DNA of 64,000 nt, taken from assembly GCA_900768135.1 (NCBI GenBank), contig CAAGBT010000023.1:49693-113692 (forward strand). The letters run 5' to 3'. Position 1 is the stretch's first letter, and every line of letters begins with the position of its first letter. The position numbers and the translations under genes are program-made. The DNA comes from an uncultured Oscillospiraceae bacterium. Lineage in GTDB: Bacteria > Bacillota > Clostridia > Oscillospirales > Oscillospiraceae. This document shows, one piece after another, positions 57,257 through 64,000 of the stretch. The notes under the pieces were generated by a model. That model worked only from the letters and a program-made list of their open reading frames with translations. It was not told the DNA's origin and made no database searches.

Positions 57257-60004
57257 TTACTTCTTCTCAAAGTAGTAGTTGCGGAAATTGCGGTACTGCG
57301 CGGCGTAGTAGCGCAGCAGGCGGTAAAGGCGCGCAGGCGGCAGGTCGCCGCGGCAGAAGAGCGTGTGCGTTCCCTTGAGGGCGCGCAGCTCCTCCGCCAG
57401 CGCGGGGTCTTTCACATAGCGGCGCAGAATGCCGTCCGGTACGTTCTGCCAGAGAGAAACGGTGTGATTGTAAACGCATTCTTCCCGCTTGCCGTAGACT
57501 ACGTCGTCAGTCAGCAGCTTCATCATGTTGAGACCGGCTGCGCGGCAGAAATAGCTGCTTCGGCCCAGGCGCGGGTTAATCTCAAAGAGAACGTAGCGGC
57601 CGGTGCGGCGGTCGTACTTCATGTCGATATTGGAAAAGCCGACATAGCCGAGCTTTTCCAGAAAAGCCTGCATCCGCTCATACAGCGTCTGGTCGCCGCG
57701 CGAGAGAATGGCGGCATAATTGCCAACGGATTTTGGGTCGTAATATTCCAGCACCGGCTGGCCAAGGCACATCGCGCGCACATGGCCGGTCAGGTCGGAG
57801 TAGCTGTTGAGTACGCGCATCGCATCATCGCCGCCGGGAATGAACTCCTGCAAAATGAGCTTGCCGCGGTAATCGGACGCGTTCATGCTGCGGATCATTT
57901 CGAGATACTGCTCCTTTGTGTCGAAGAAGAAGACCTTTTTCTGCCCCTCGAAGTGGCAGCGGAGATAGTCGAGCGCATTGGAATTCTCGGGCTTGACCAC
58001 AATGGGGAAGCCGAACGGCAGGCGATCGGCAATGCTTTCCCGATCTTCGGGCGCGGCGACGACGGTCTTGGGGTAATCCATGCCGAATTCCTCGCACAGG
58101 GCGTAGAACTTGTCCTTCGTGTCGAAGGTCTCGAGCAGCTCGTCCGGGATGAAGCGGTTGGCGATCAGCCCTTCAAACTGATTGTAATGGCGGCAGAGAA
58201 GCCCTGTGTAATAGTCCGAACAGGGAATGACGAGCAGCTTTTCGTAGTCCTGCGCGCACTGCTTCAAAACATCGAGCAGCGCGCCGGGGAAGACGTCCTC
58301 GCGCTCGAAGCCGGGAATGACGCGGCAGGTAAAAAGATGCGAGTGCCGCGTGGGAACGAGCTGCTGCGTACACAGCAGCAGCGGCGCGACGTGATAGGCT
58401 TCCTGAAAGAGACGCGCCGTGCCGTAGGCGTTCTCGTCGCTGCCGAGAATGATGGGCAGAAAGTCTCCTTTCGCCTTTTGGCCGCTCTGAACGGGAACGG
58501 GGGAGTGTGCTGCATCATACTCAGCGAGGTATTTGAGCGTCAGCTCCACATCGGAGGGGTAGGGGACGAAGGCGCTGCCGCGCTTCATTGTCGTCTCCTC
58601 GCCCTTGCCGGTCAGCAGGATGACGCGGGCGTCTTTTTCTTCCAGAATGGCGCGGCGGATGCACTCGGCGCGGTCTTCCAGCACAAGGTGCGGGCAGACA
58701 ACGTGTTTTTCAATGCCGGCAGCGATCTGCGCAAAGGGTTCCTCGCCGGAGTCCTCCTCTGTGATGTAAACAAAGTCGCAGTTCTGCCCGCTCAGCTCGC
58801 CGAGATCCTTTCTGCGCTGGAGCGCATGGGAGCCGGGGCAGCCGAAGATGGAGATCCTCTTGCGGCCGGGGTATTCGATTTTTGTGGAGCGGTAGAGCGC
58901 ATCGAAGCTCATGCGGTTGTGCGCGTAATCAACGATGACGGTGACCCTTCCGTCGCGGCTTTCATAGATCTGCATCCGGCCCGCTGCGCGCGCCTTGCGA
59001 AGACCCGAACGCACGTATTCCTCCGGCACATCGAGCGTCATGCAGATTGCTATGGCGGCCAGCGCGTTGGAAACATTGAAAAGCCCGGGCATGGTGATGG
59101 AAAACTCACCGTTGTATTTTGGGGAGACAACGGTGAAATAAAGCCCGTCGGCGCGCTTTTCGGTGTGCTTGCAGTAAACGGTGTCCGTTTCGTGAGAGCC
59201 GAAGGTGACGACCTTGCAGCGGCTGCGCGCATACGCAAGGACCCGGTCGGCGTATTTTGCATCGGTGTTGACGCAGCTGAAGCGGCAGCTGTCGAAAACC
59301 TTGAGCTTGGAGGAGAAGTAGTCCTCAAAGTCCGGATGCTCGATGGGGCTGATGTGATCGGTGCCGATATTGAGAAATGCGCCCACCGTGAACGGAATGT
59401 CGCGCACGCGCCCGTATTTGAGTGCCTGCGACGAGGCCTCCATTACAAGGTATGGGATATGATGCTCGTAAGCGTTTTCAAAATGCTGGTAAAGCTCCAG
59501 CACCTCGGGAGTCGTGATATGGGATTCCTCGGTGGAAGCGCCGTCGTAATTGTCGATGGAGGAGAGAATAGCGCAGTCGGGCTTTTTCTGCGCGCGCAGC
59601 CAGTCGTTGAGAATGTAGCGCACATAATAGGCGGTGGTGCTTTTGCCCTTGGTGCCGGTGATGGCGATGCTGGTAAGCCGGTGTGTCACATCGTTATAGA
59701 AAAGCCTGCCAAGCACGACAAGAGAATAGCGGATGTCGCTGACGAGGATGCAGGGCGCGTCCACGCTGTGCGGCTGCTCGGCAACATAGGCGACGGCGCC
59801 GCGGGAGAGCGCATCGCGCAGGTATTCCTCTTTGAAGTGCGCGCCCTTGCAGATGAAAAGCGCGTTTTTGCCGAGCGCGCGCGTATCATAGGTCAGGCAT
59901 TCGATCTCCCGCTGCAAAAGCTCATCGGGAACGGTGCTGCCGGCCAGAATGCCGTGCGTGCGCAGCGCTTCAAGGTATTCCTTCAGAATGTGGACGGTGT
60001 TCAT
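57257..60004 (-). CDS. Mur ligase (MurE-like)-ATP-grasp fusion protein
   Basis: A 915-residue fusion. The first half (about 1-500) is a MurE-type ligase: Mur N-terminal domain, ATP site TGTKGKST near 113-121, conserved ITTPEV...EASSQALK and NIGTDHISPIEH, then a C-terminal domain with YITEEDSGEEP near 412. The usual DAP (DNPR) or Lys (DNPA) motif is replaced by EDSG. The second half (about 515-915) is an ATP-grasp carboxylate-amine ligase (IVVKPENSN, LILQEFIPGGDD, FEINPRLGRSS). MurE adds the third stem-peptide residue; ATP-grasp partners of this type can add a cross-bridge residue. The start at 60004 follows AAAGGAG. Confidence 0.85.
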   Translation of the reverse strand: MNTVHILKEYLEALRTHGILAGSTVPDELLQREIECLTYDTRALGKNALFICKGAHFKEEYLRDALSRGAVAYVAEQPHSVDAPCILVSDIRYSLVVLGRLFYNDVTHRLTSIAITGTKGKSTTAYYVRYILNDWLRAQKKPDCAILSSIDNYDGASTEESHITTPEVLELYQHFENAYEHHIPYLVMEASSQALKYGRVRDIPFTVGAFLNIGTDHISPIEHPDFEDYFSSKLKVFDSCRFSCVNTDAKYADRVLAYARSRCKVVTFGSHETDTVYCKHTEKRADGLYFTVVSPKYNGEFSITMPGLFNVSNALAAIAICMTLDVPEEYVRSGLRKARAAGRMQIYESRDGRVTVIVDYAHNRMSFDALYRSTKIEYPGRKRISIFGCPGSHALQRRKDLGELSGQNCDFVYITEEDSGEEPFAQIAAGIEKHVVCPHLVLEDRAECIRRAILEEKDARVILLTGKGEETTMKRGSAFVPYPSDVELTLKYLAEYDAAHSPVPVQSGQKAKGDFLPIILGSDENAYGTARLFQEAYHVAPLLLCTQQLVPTRHSHLFTCRVIPGFEREDVFPGALLDVLKQCAQDYEKLLVIPCSDYYTGLLCRHYNQFEGLIANRFIPDELLETFDTKDKFYALCEEFGMDYPKTVVAAPEDRESIADRLPFGFPIVVKPENSNALDYLRCHFEGQKKVFFFDTKEQYLEMIRSMNASDYRGKLILQEFIPGGDDAMRVLNSYSDLTGHVRAMCLGQPVLEYYDPKSVGNYAAILSRGDQTLYERMQAFLEKLGYVGFSNIDMKYDRRTGRYVLFEINPRLGRSSYFCRAAGLNMMKLLTDDVVYGKREECVYNHTVSLWQNVPDGILRRYVKDPALAEELRALKGTHTLFCRGDLPPARLYRLLRYYAAQYRNFRNYYFEKK

Positions 60005-60090
60005 AAAACGGCTCCTTTGCGTCTTGCTTTTTCGGCAGGACACGCTAAAATATAGAAAGCAAAATGATTCCGAAAGGGGAATGCTTACAA

Positions 60091-61110
60091 ATGACATATC
60101 AGGAAGTGCTGGAAAATGCAAGGGCCTGCATCGGCCCTTACTGCAAGGCCTGCGGCGACTGCAACGGTAAGGCCTGCCGCAATACGATGCCGGGACCCGG
60201 TGCCAAGGGCGAGGGCACGGGCTTCATCCGCAATGCGGAGAAGTGGCGCGCGCTGTGCGTGAATATGGATACCATCTGCGAAAACGCGCCGGTGGATACC
60301 TCGTGCGCACTGTTTGGCAGAACGTTTGCCCTGCCGGTGTTTGCCGCGCCGATCGGCGCGATGCGCCTGCACTATGGGGACAAGTACGACGATCTTGCTT
60401 ATAATGATATCCTGATCCGCGCGTGCGCAAACGCAGGCATCCTCGCCTTTACCGGCGACGGTACCGACCCGAAGGTCGTCGAGGGCGCGGTAAAGGCGCT
60501 GAGAGCGCAGAACGGCTGTGGCGTACCGACCATCAAGCCGTGGGACATGGATACGATCCGCGATAAGTTTGCACTTGTCGAGGCGGCGGAGCCGGTTGCC
60601 ATTGCCATGGATATCGACGCGGCGGGACTGCCGTTTCTGCAGGGGCTTACGCCGCCGGCAGGCAGCAAGAGCGTTGAGGAATTGAAAGAGATCGTCTCCT
60701 GGGCGCAGCGTCCGTTCATTCTGAAGGGCATTATGACCGCCCGCGGCGCGGAAAAGGCGCTGGAGGCGGGGGCGAGCGGCATCGTCGTCTCGAACCACGG
60801 CGGGCGTGTGCTGGATCACTGCCCTGCAACGGCGGAGGTGCTGCCGGAGATCGTGGACGCAGTCGGCGGGAAGATGACCATTCTGGTGGACGGCGGCATC
60901 CGCAGCGGCATGGATATGTTCAAGGCGCTCGCGCTCGGCGCGGACGCCGTGCTGATCGGCCGGCCCTTTGTTACAGCCGTTTATGGCGGCGGAGAAGAGG
61001 GTGTGAAGCTCTATGTCCAGAAGCTTAAGGCGGAGCTTGCCGATACGATGCGCATGTGCGGCGCACACTCGCTCGCGGATATTGACCGCACGATGCTCTA
61101 TGAGTTCTGA
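60091..61110 (+). CDS. FMN-dependent alpha-hydroxy-acid dehydrogenase with N-terminal Cys cluster
   Basis: A 339-residue TIM-barrel flavoenzyme: PVFAAPIGAM, the catalytic SNHGGRVLDH, and the phosphate loop DGGIRSGMDMFKALALGADA. The N-terminus has Cys13, Cys18, Cys21, Cys24 and Cys29 (CIGPYCKACGDC and onward), a set that could hold an iron-sulfur cluster or zinc and is absent from classical lactate oxidase. Such proteins occur widely in Clostridia; L-lactate is a possible but unproved substrate. It is divergent from the Mur ligase fusion. I chose the ATG at 60091 for its GAAAGGGGA site. Confidence 0.87.
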   Translation: MTYQEVLENARACIGPYCKACGDCNGKACRNTMPGPGAKGEGTGFIRNAEKWRALCVNMDTICENAPVDTSCALFGRTFALPVFAAPIGAMRLHYGDKYDDLAYNDILIRACANAGILAFTGDGTDPKVVEGAVKALRAQNGCGVPTIKPWDMDTIRDKFALVEAAEPVAIAMDIDAAGLPFLQGLTPPAGSKSVEELKEIVSWAQRPFILKGIMTARGAEKALEAGASGIVVSNHGGRVLDHCPATAEVLPEIVDAVGGKMTILVDGGIRSGMDMFKALALGADAVLIGRPFVTAVYGGGEEGVKLYVQKLKAELADTMRMCGAHSLADIDRTMLYEF

Positions 61111-61341
61111 GCGGTACGACAATAATATAGTATAGCACTGCAAAAAAGTGCTGACAAGTGAAAATCAGGCAATTTCCAAACGAAGAGGGCGGCGCTGTGC
61201 GCGGCCCTCTTTGTTTATTGCTGCCTGTCGATAAATATAAGGCTATTTTGTAAAAGCGGGAACTAAATCCGCCGACTTTACGTCTATATCAATATCGATT
61301 GAAGACTCTTGCGGAGAACGGAAAATGAGGAGGACGGAACG
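61111..61341. other. Intergenic region before the lipoprotein pair
   Basis: A terminator-like hairpin (AGAGGGC/GCCCTCT, 61184-61216) closes the previous gene. The following 100 bases are A+T-rich and probably contain the lipoprotein promoter; I cannot fix its hexamers. Nothing else is visible. Confidence 0.5.
61184..61216 (+). terminator. Terminator after the alpha-hydroxy-acid dehydrogenase gene
   Basis: AGAGGGC pairs with GCCCTCT, followed by TTGTTTATT. Confidence 0.7.
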
Positions 61342-62328
61342 ATGAAAGAGGGCTACAGCCGAGCTTTGCTGATGGCGGCAGCGGCGCTGGCGCTGCTGCT
61401 CGCGCTCGGCGGCTGTATACAGCGGACGGCGGATGATGTACGGAGCGTGCCGCAGGAGGCGCGGCAGCCGGAGGCGGATGCGCCGGCAGAGAACGAAGAT
61501 GCGGACGCAGAGCAGAGTGGGAAATCGCAGGTGGTCCGGAAGATGCGCGCTGTGACGGCGGAGGAGCTGCGGGACGTTGATGTCTTAGGCGGAGGGAATC
61601 TGGACACCACTGCGCTTGCGGCGGCGCTGAACGGCGCGGAAGACAAGGTTGTCAGCGCGGAGGATGCAGCGGCACTCGGCTTTGAGGAGGGAATGATGAA
61701 TTCGAGCTGCTGGTGTCTGTGGATCAGCGTTGATCCCGCGCACGAGACGGGCGTATGGCGCGCGGAAGAGCAGCGCTTTTCGATCTGCTGCGGCTTGCCG
61801 GAGAATATCGTCAGCGTGGAGCTTCAGCCTTGCGGGGGCAGCGTGCTGGTGCAGGACGAGACGCTCTACGCGCTCGTGCGCCACAGCGGCGACTATCCGG
61901 AGAACGTGGATGAGGCGGCGTATGCGCAGGCGAAGGAACTTATCGATGCGCGGATGGAACAGGCGCTTGAAGAAATGCGGGAAAATCCAATGGAGGGAAC
62001 GGGCTGCGAGCTGACGCTGCTGGAAAAGGCGCTGGACTATCCCGCCAACGAGGAGGAAACGCTGGAGCTGTACCGCTGCCGGTACGCGGTCACTGTTGCG
62101 CATCCCGAACGCGACGGCATGGCGGGCGGCAGGTATCTGGACAGCGCGCTGCGCGTGCAGGATGGCTATCACTGGGCGGGACATTTGGGCCTGTTCTATC
62201 TGGACGGCGAACTCAAAGAGACAAAGTGGTACGATGCGGAAACGCTGGGCGACGGGGCCGCTGCCGATGCCGGATGGCTGCGCGAATGGGCGAAGCAGGA
62301 GCTGGACGCTACCCAGCTGGGCGACTGA
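61342..62328 (+). CDS. Lipoprotein of unknown function (first of two)
   Basis: A 328-residue predicted lipoprotein. The signal peptide ends with LALGGC (Cys25), followed by an acidic linker of about 35 residues (Glu/Ala/Asp-rich) and a mainly alpha/beta mature domain I do not recognise (LWISVDPAHETGVWRAEEQ, then VAHPERDGMAGGRYL). The start at 61342 follows GAGGAGGACGGAACG. It is 20 bp upstream of a second lipoprotein gene whose leader is almost identical. Location: outer face of the membrane. Confidence 0.75.
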   Translation: MKEGYSRALLMAAAALALLLALGGCIQRTADDVRSVPQEARQPEADAPAENEDADAEQSGKSQVVRKMRAVTAEELRDVDVLGGGNLDTTALAAALNGAEDKVVSAEDAAALGFEEGMMNSSCWCLWISVDPAHETGVWRAEEQRFSICCGLPENIVSVELQPCGGSVLVQDETLYALVRHSGDYPENVDEAAYAQAKELIDARMEQALEEMRENPMEGTGCELTLLEKALDYPANEEETLELYRCRYAVTVAHPERDGMAGGRYLDSALRVQDGYHWAGHLGLFYLDGELKETKWYDAETLGDGAAADAGWLREWAKQELDATQLGD

Positions 62329-62348
62329 CGGAAAGGGAGGTACGAGCA

Positions 62349-63587
62349 ATGAAACGGAAAAAAGGATACGGTCGAGCTTTACTGCTGGCGGCAGCGGCGC
62401 TGGCGATGCTGCTCGCGCTCGGCGGCTGCGCGCAGGAAAAGCAGAGGGATATTGTACAGACTGATGCGCAGGCACGGGAGACGGTTCTGCAATTCTGCAG
62501 CGCCATTTTCGGCGGCGCAGAGGAAACGGGCGTCTATCACATCCGCGTGACGGATGGACAGGACGGCGGGCGCGTGGATGAATACGACTGCCCGCGCGGC
62601 GCGGATGAATGGGGGTACGCTGCGTCCGTGTCTGATGCGGTGCCGGAGGAGACGGTGTTCACCGCTGCGGCAGAGGAGGATTGGACGGCCTGCCAGAACG
62701 GACTTGCCGCGGAGTTTTCCTATGGGGACAAAACGATTGCTATCGTGCCGTGTTGGGGAGAGTACTCCCCTGACGAGGGAGAGAACTGGCGCTATGAGTT
62801 TCCCCGCGGCGATACGCTGCGCCTGACAGACGGGGCGGAGACGGTCTATCTGAAAAATAACGACGGATGGATCGCCGAGCGGCTTTCCGCCTATATGCAG
62901 GGGGCGGAGGAAAAGCGGATCTATGACCTGCGTGTGGACGGTGCGGAGACAGACTACGGAACCGTTGCAAATGAATTCTGCACACAGTTCGCCGCTAACC
63001 TGAACGCCGCGCCGCGCTGGTTCAGCAGGAAGCCGGATGATGCGGCGGCACAGGTGAAGGAGCGCGTGTTCGATGCGTATTACGGCGAGGAAGATCCAAA
63101 TTTCTGCTTTGGCTTTGGAGCCATGCTGCGCTTTGACGAACCGGAGTCCGCGCGCCGCTACGGCTGGGAGGCCGGCAGCGGCATGATCGAGCCGTCCGGC
63201 GAGGGCGAATATGGCGATTATTACAGCTGGGGCATGGGGGCGGATGCCTGCAAAAACGAAGCGGGCGACTGGTACATCGAAGGAACCTGGACGGGCGGCG
63301 GAGGCGTTCGCCTGCCGTACATCGGGCGCGGCTGGGACTCCGGGCAGCAGACGGCGACGGCATCGCAGCTTGCGGAGTGCTGGTTCCTGTCGGCGGGCGA
63401 GTCGCACGAGTGGCGGCTTCCCAATATGATCTATAGCCGCCCGAGCGCGGAGCTGCGCGAGATGCTTGCCGGGCTTTCTGCAGAGCAGGCGGCAGAGCTG
63501 GAGGCGGGTCTGCGCGCGGTGTGGGACGATCCGATCTACGCAGATATGTTCCCGGGCGGCTTTGACGCCAAGCTTGCCGCGGATTGA
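62349..63587 (+). CDS. Lipoprotein of unknown function (second of two)
   Basis: A 412-residue predicted lipoprotein with lipobox LALGGC (Cys27). The mature part has a DUF4878-like small alpha+beta unit at the start (TDAQARETVLQFCSAIFGG, then YHIRVTDGQ) and a C-terminal domain without a recognised family. The first 25 codons repeat the leader of the previous gene almost exactly (YxRALLxAAAALAxLLALGGC). The two may have arisen by duplication or by leader exchange. The AAGGGAGG site supports the start. Confidence 0.75.
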   Translation: MKRKKGYGRALLLAAAALAMLLALGGCAQEKQRDIVQTDAQARETVLQFCSAIFGGAEETGVYHIRVTDGQDGGRVDEYDCPRGADEWGYAASVSDAVPEETVFTAAAEEDWTACQNGLAAEFSYGDKTIAIVPCWGEYSPDEGENWRYEFPRGDTLRLTDGAETVYLKNNDGWIAERLSAYMQGAEEKRIYDLRVDGAETDYGTVANEFCTQFAANLNAAPRWFSRKPDDAAAQVKERVFDAYYGEEDPNFCFGFGAMLRFDEPESARRYGWEAGSGMIEPSGEGEYGDYYSWGMGADACKNEAGDWYIEGTWTGGGGVRLPYIGRGWDSGQQTATASQLAECWFLSAGESHEWRLPNMIYSRPSAELREMLAGLSAEQAAELEAGLRAVWDDPIYADMFPGGFDAKLAAD

Positions 63588-63612
63588 GAGCGTGTGCTGG
63601 CAATCATTGCAT

Positions 63613-63641
63613 TTGCAATCTGCGGCAGAAAAGGGTAGGAT
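63613..63641 (+). promoter_or_regulatory. Promoter of the 26-residue Cys-rich peptide gene
   Basis: TTGCAA (63613-63618) and TAGGAT (63636-63641) with a 17-base spacer, 50 bases before the peptide start. Confidence 0.55.
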
Positions 63642-63690
63642 AGGAACCGTTCTTGCAAGACATATCTCATATGCGGGGAGGTTTGACGCC

Positions 63691-63771
63691 ATGTTTTTTA
63701 ACTGCGGCAGCTTTGATTGCAGCAGCCTGATTGCGATGCTGTGCCAGCTCTTCGGCGTTTGCAACGGCTGA
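63691..63771 (+). CDS. 26-residue cysteine-rich peptide
   Basis: A small open reading frame with a GGGGAGG ribosome binding site nine bases upstream and its own promoter and terminator. The peptide begins MFFNCGSFDCSSLIAMLC and ends GVCNG, with four cysteines in 26 residues and a hydrophobic middle. I do not know a family for it. It has no typical signal peptide. It could be a membrane-associated metal-binding or disulfide-linked peptide, but expression is not shown. Confidence 0.55.
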   Translation: MFFNCGSFDCSSLIAMLCQLFGVCNG

Positions 63772-63781
63772 GAGTGAAAAA

Positions 63782-63819
63782 TGAAAGCGGGGTGGAAGTG
63801 CAGATTTCACCCCGCTTTT
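63782..63819 (+). terminator. Terminator after the Cys-rich peptide gene
   Basis: AAAGCGGGGTG pairs with CACCCCGCTTT around a 13-base loop, followed by TTTT. Confidence 0.85.
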
Positions 63820-63891
63820 GCACAAAAACGCAACAACTTTAGCACACTAAAAAACTTTGAGAAGAAAAAAGAAAAATTTTGAAAAAAGGTG

Positions 63892-63920
63892 TTGACAAAG
63901 TAGTGGGAGGGTGGTAAGAT
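63892..63920 (+). promoter_or_regulatory. Strong promoter, probably of a ribosomal RNA operon
   Basis: Perfect TTGACA (63892-63897), 17-base spacer, TAAGAT (63915-63920), preceded by an A-rich UP-element-like tract (63865-63890). No coding region follows within the window. Confidence 0.8.
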
Positions 63921-64000
63921 AGCAACTGTTCCGCGGTTGGAGCGTGTACCTTGTAAATTAAACAACGAAACTTTGACAAGCACCAGTTGATACTGTCAGA
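63921..64000 (+). other. Possible pre-16S rRNA leader, cut by the window edge
   Basis: The 80 bases after the promoter have no start codon with a ribosome binding site. They include TGTACCTTGTAAATTAAACA, reminiscent of the CCTTGAAAA-type tracts near Firmicutes rRNA genes. I infer that a 16S rRNA gene begins beyond 64000; a non-coding RNA is the alternative. Confidence 0.5.

Noticed and set aside
57365..60055. An 896-residue plus-strand open frame
   Set aside because: It is the complement of the Mur ligase-ATP-grasp gene, whose motifs on the minus strand are unambiguous. There is no ribosome binding site or recognisable domain.

Overview
The window is one continuous, gene-dense chromosomal stretch of roughly 60% GC. 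It most likely comes from an anaerobic, spore-forming member of the Clostridia (Firmicutes). The evidence is a T-box riboswitch, consensus sigma-A promoters, AGGAGG ribosome binding sites, a spoIVFA-spoIVFB pair, an [FeFe] hydrogenase, a FeoA-FeoA-FeoB iron system and the Firmicutes gene orders rplS-lepB-rbgA-rnhB-yraN and tig-clpP-clpX-lon-engB. I cannot fix the genus; an Oscillospirales or Christensenellales gut bacterium is a reasonable guess. No complete phage, plasmid, insertion sequence or CRISPR array is visible.

Layout. 1-2948 (minus strand) is a three-gene ABC importer of the TrpXYZ type behind a T-box whose specifier codon reads UGG (Trp). 3071-6148 holds an HSL-type esterase divergent from a condensation-like acyltransferase and a DUF6320 zinc-ribbon membrane protein. 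6215-7960 has an XRE-TPR regulator, a Lar-like zinc-ribbon protein and a 24-residue membrane peptide. 8070-8531 has two tRNA-Ser genes, the second followed by a 237-bp AT-rich insert and a duplicated tRNA 3' end, which is the scar of an integrated element. 8761-15931 has a HAD-IIA phosphatase, a DUF1538/tandem P-II pair, a TetR regulator, a flippase-like membrane protein, and a PlsC acyltransferase coupled to an MscS channel. 16146-19723 is a two-gene hydrogenase operon. 19724-21260 is a patch of decayed genes (ABC exporter, macro-domain protein) around one intact HD hydrolase.

21362-25866 carries DUF3783, a thioesterase, an aldo/keto reductase, a YvcK-like protein and D-serine ammonia-lyase. 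25933-30083 is the iron region: a DtxR-type regulator divergent from feoA-feoA-feoB, a FeoB-associated Cys-rich peptide and an HMA protein, with a long palindrome over the feo promoter. 30142-35253 has a LysR regulator, spoIVFA, spoIVFB and the radical-SAM pair TIGR03960/TIGR03936. 35414-45570 is housekeeping: ribosomal protein L19, signal peptidase, ribosome GTPases, RNase HII, trigger factor and the Clp/Lon proteases.

45648-49259 (minus) has two methyltransferases, a second HAD-IIA phosphatase and an NhaC-type antiporter behind a short hairpin leader. 49469-53168 is a BlaI repressor with a giant BlaR1-like membrane sensor. 53355-57207 has a second XRE-TPR protein, a secreted/membrane protein, a nitroreductase and a CorA-like transporter. 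57257-60004 encodes a Mur ligase fused to an ATP-grasp ligase, divergent from a Cys-rich FMN-dependent alpha-hydroxy-acid dehydrogenase. 61342-63771 has two lipoproteins sharing a leader and a 26-residue Cys-rich peptide. The window ends in what looks like a ribosomal RNA operon promoter and leader.

The points most worth following up are the DUF1538/tandem P-II pair, the Mur ligase-ATP-grasp fusion, the BlaR1-like sensor with no visible beta-lactam-binding motif, the hydrogenase partner that combines a NuoF iron-sulfur tail with a GltD-like flavoprotein, the decayed macro-domain/HD patch, the tRNA-Ser attachment scar and two very short promoter-proximal peptides.
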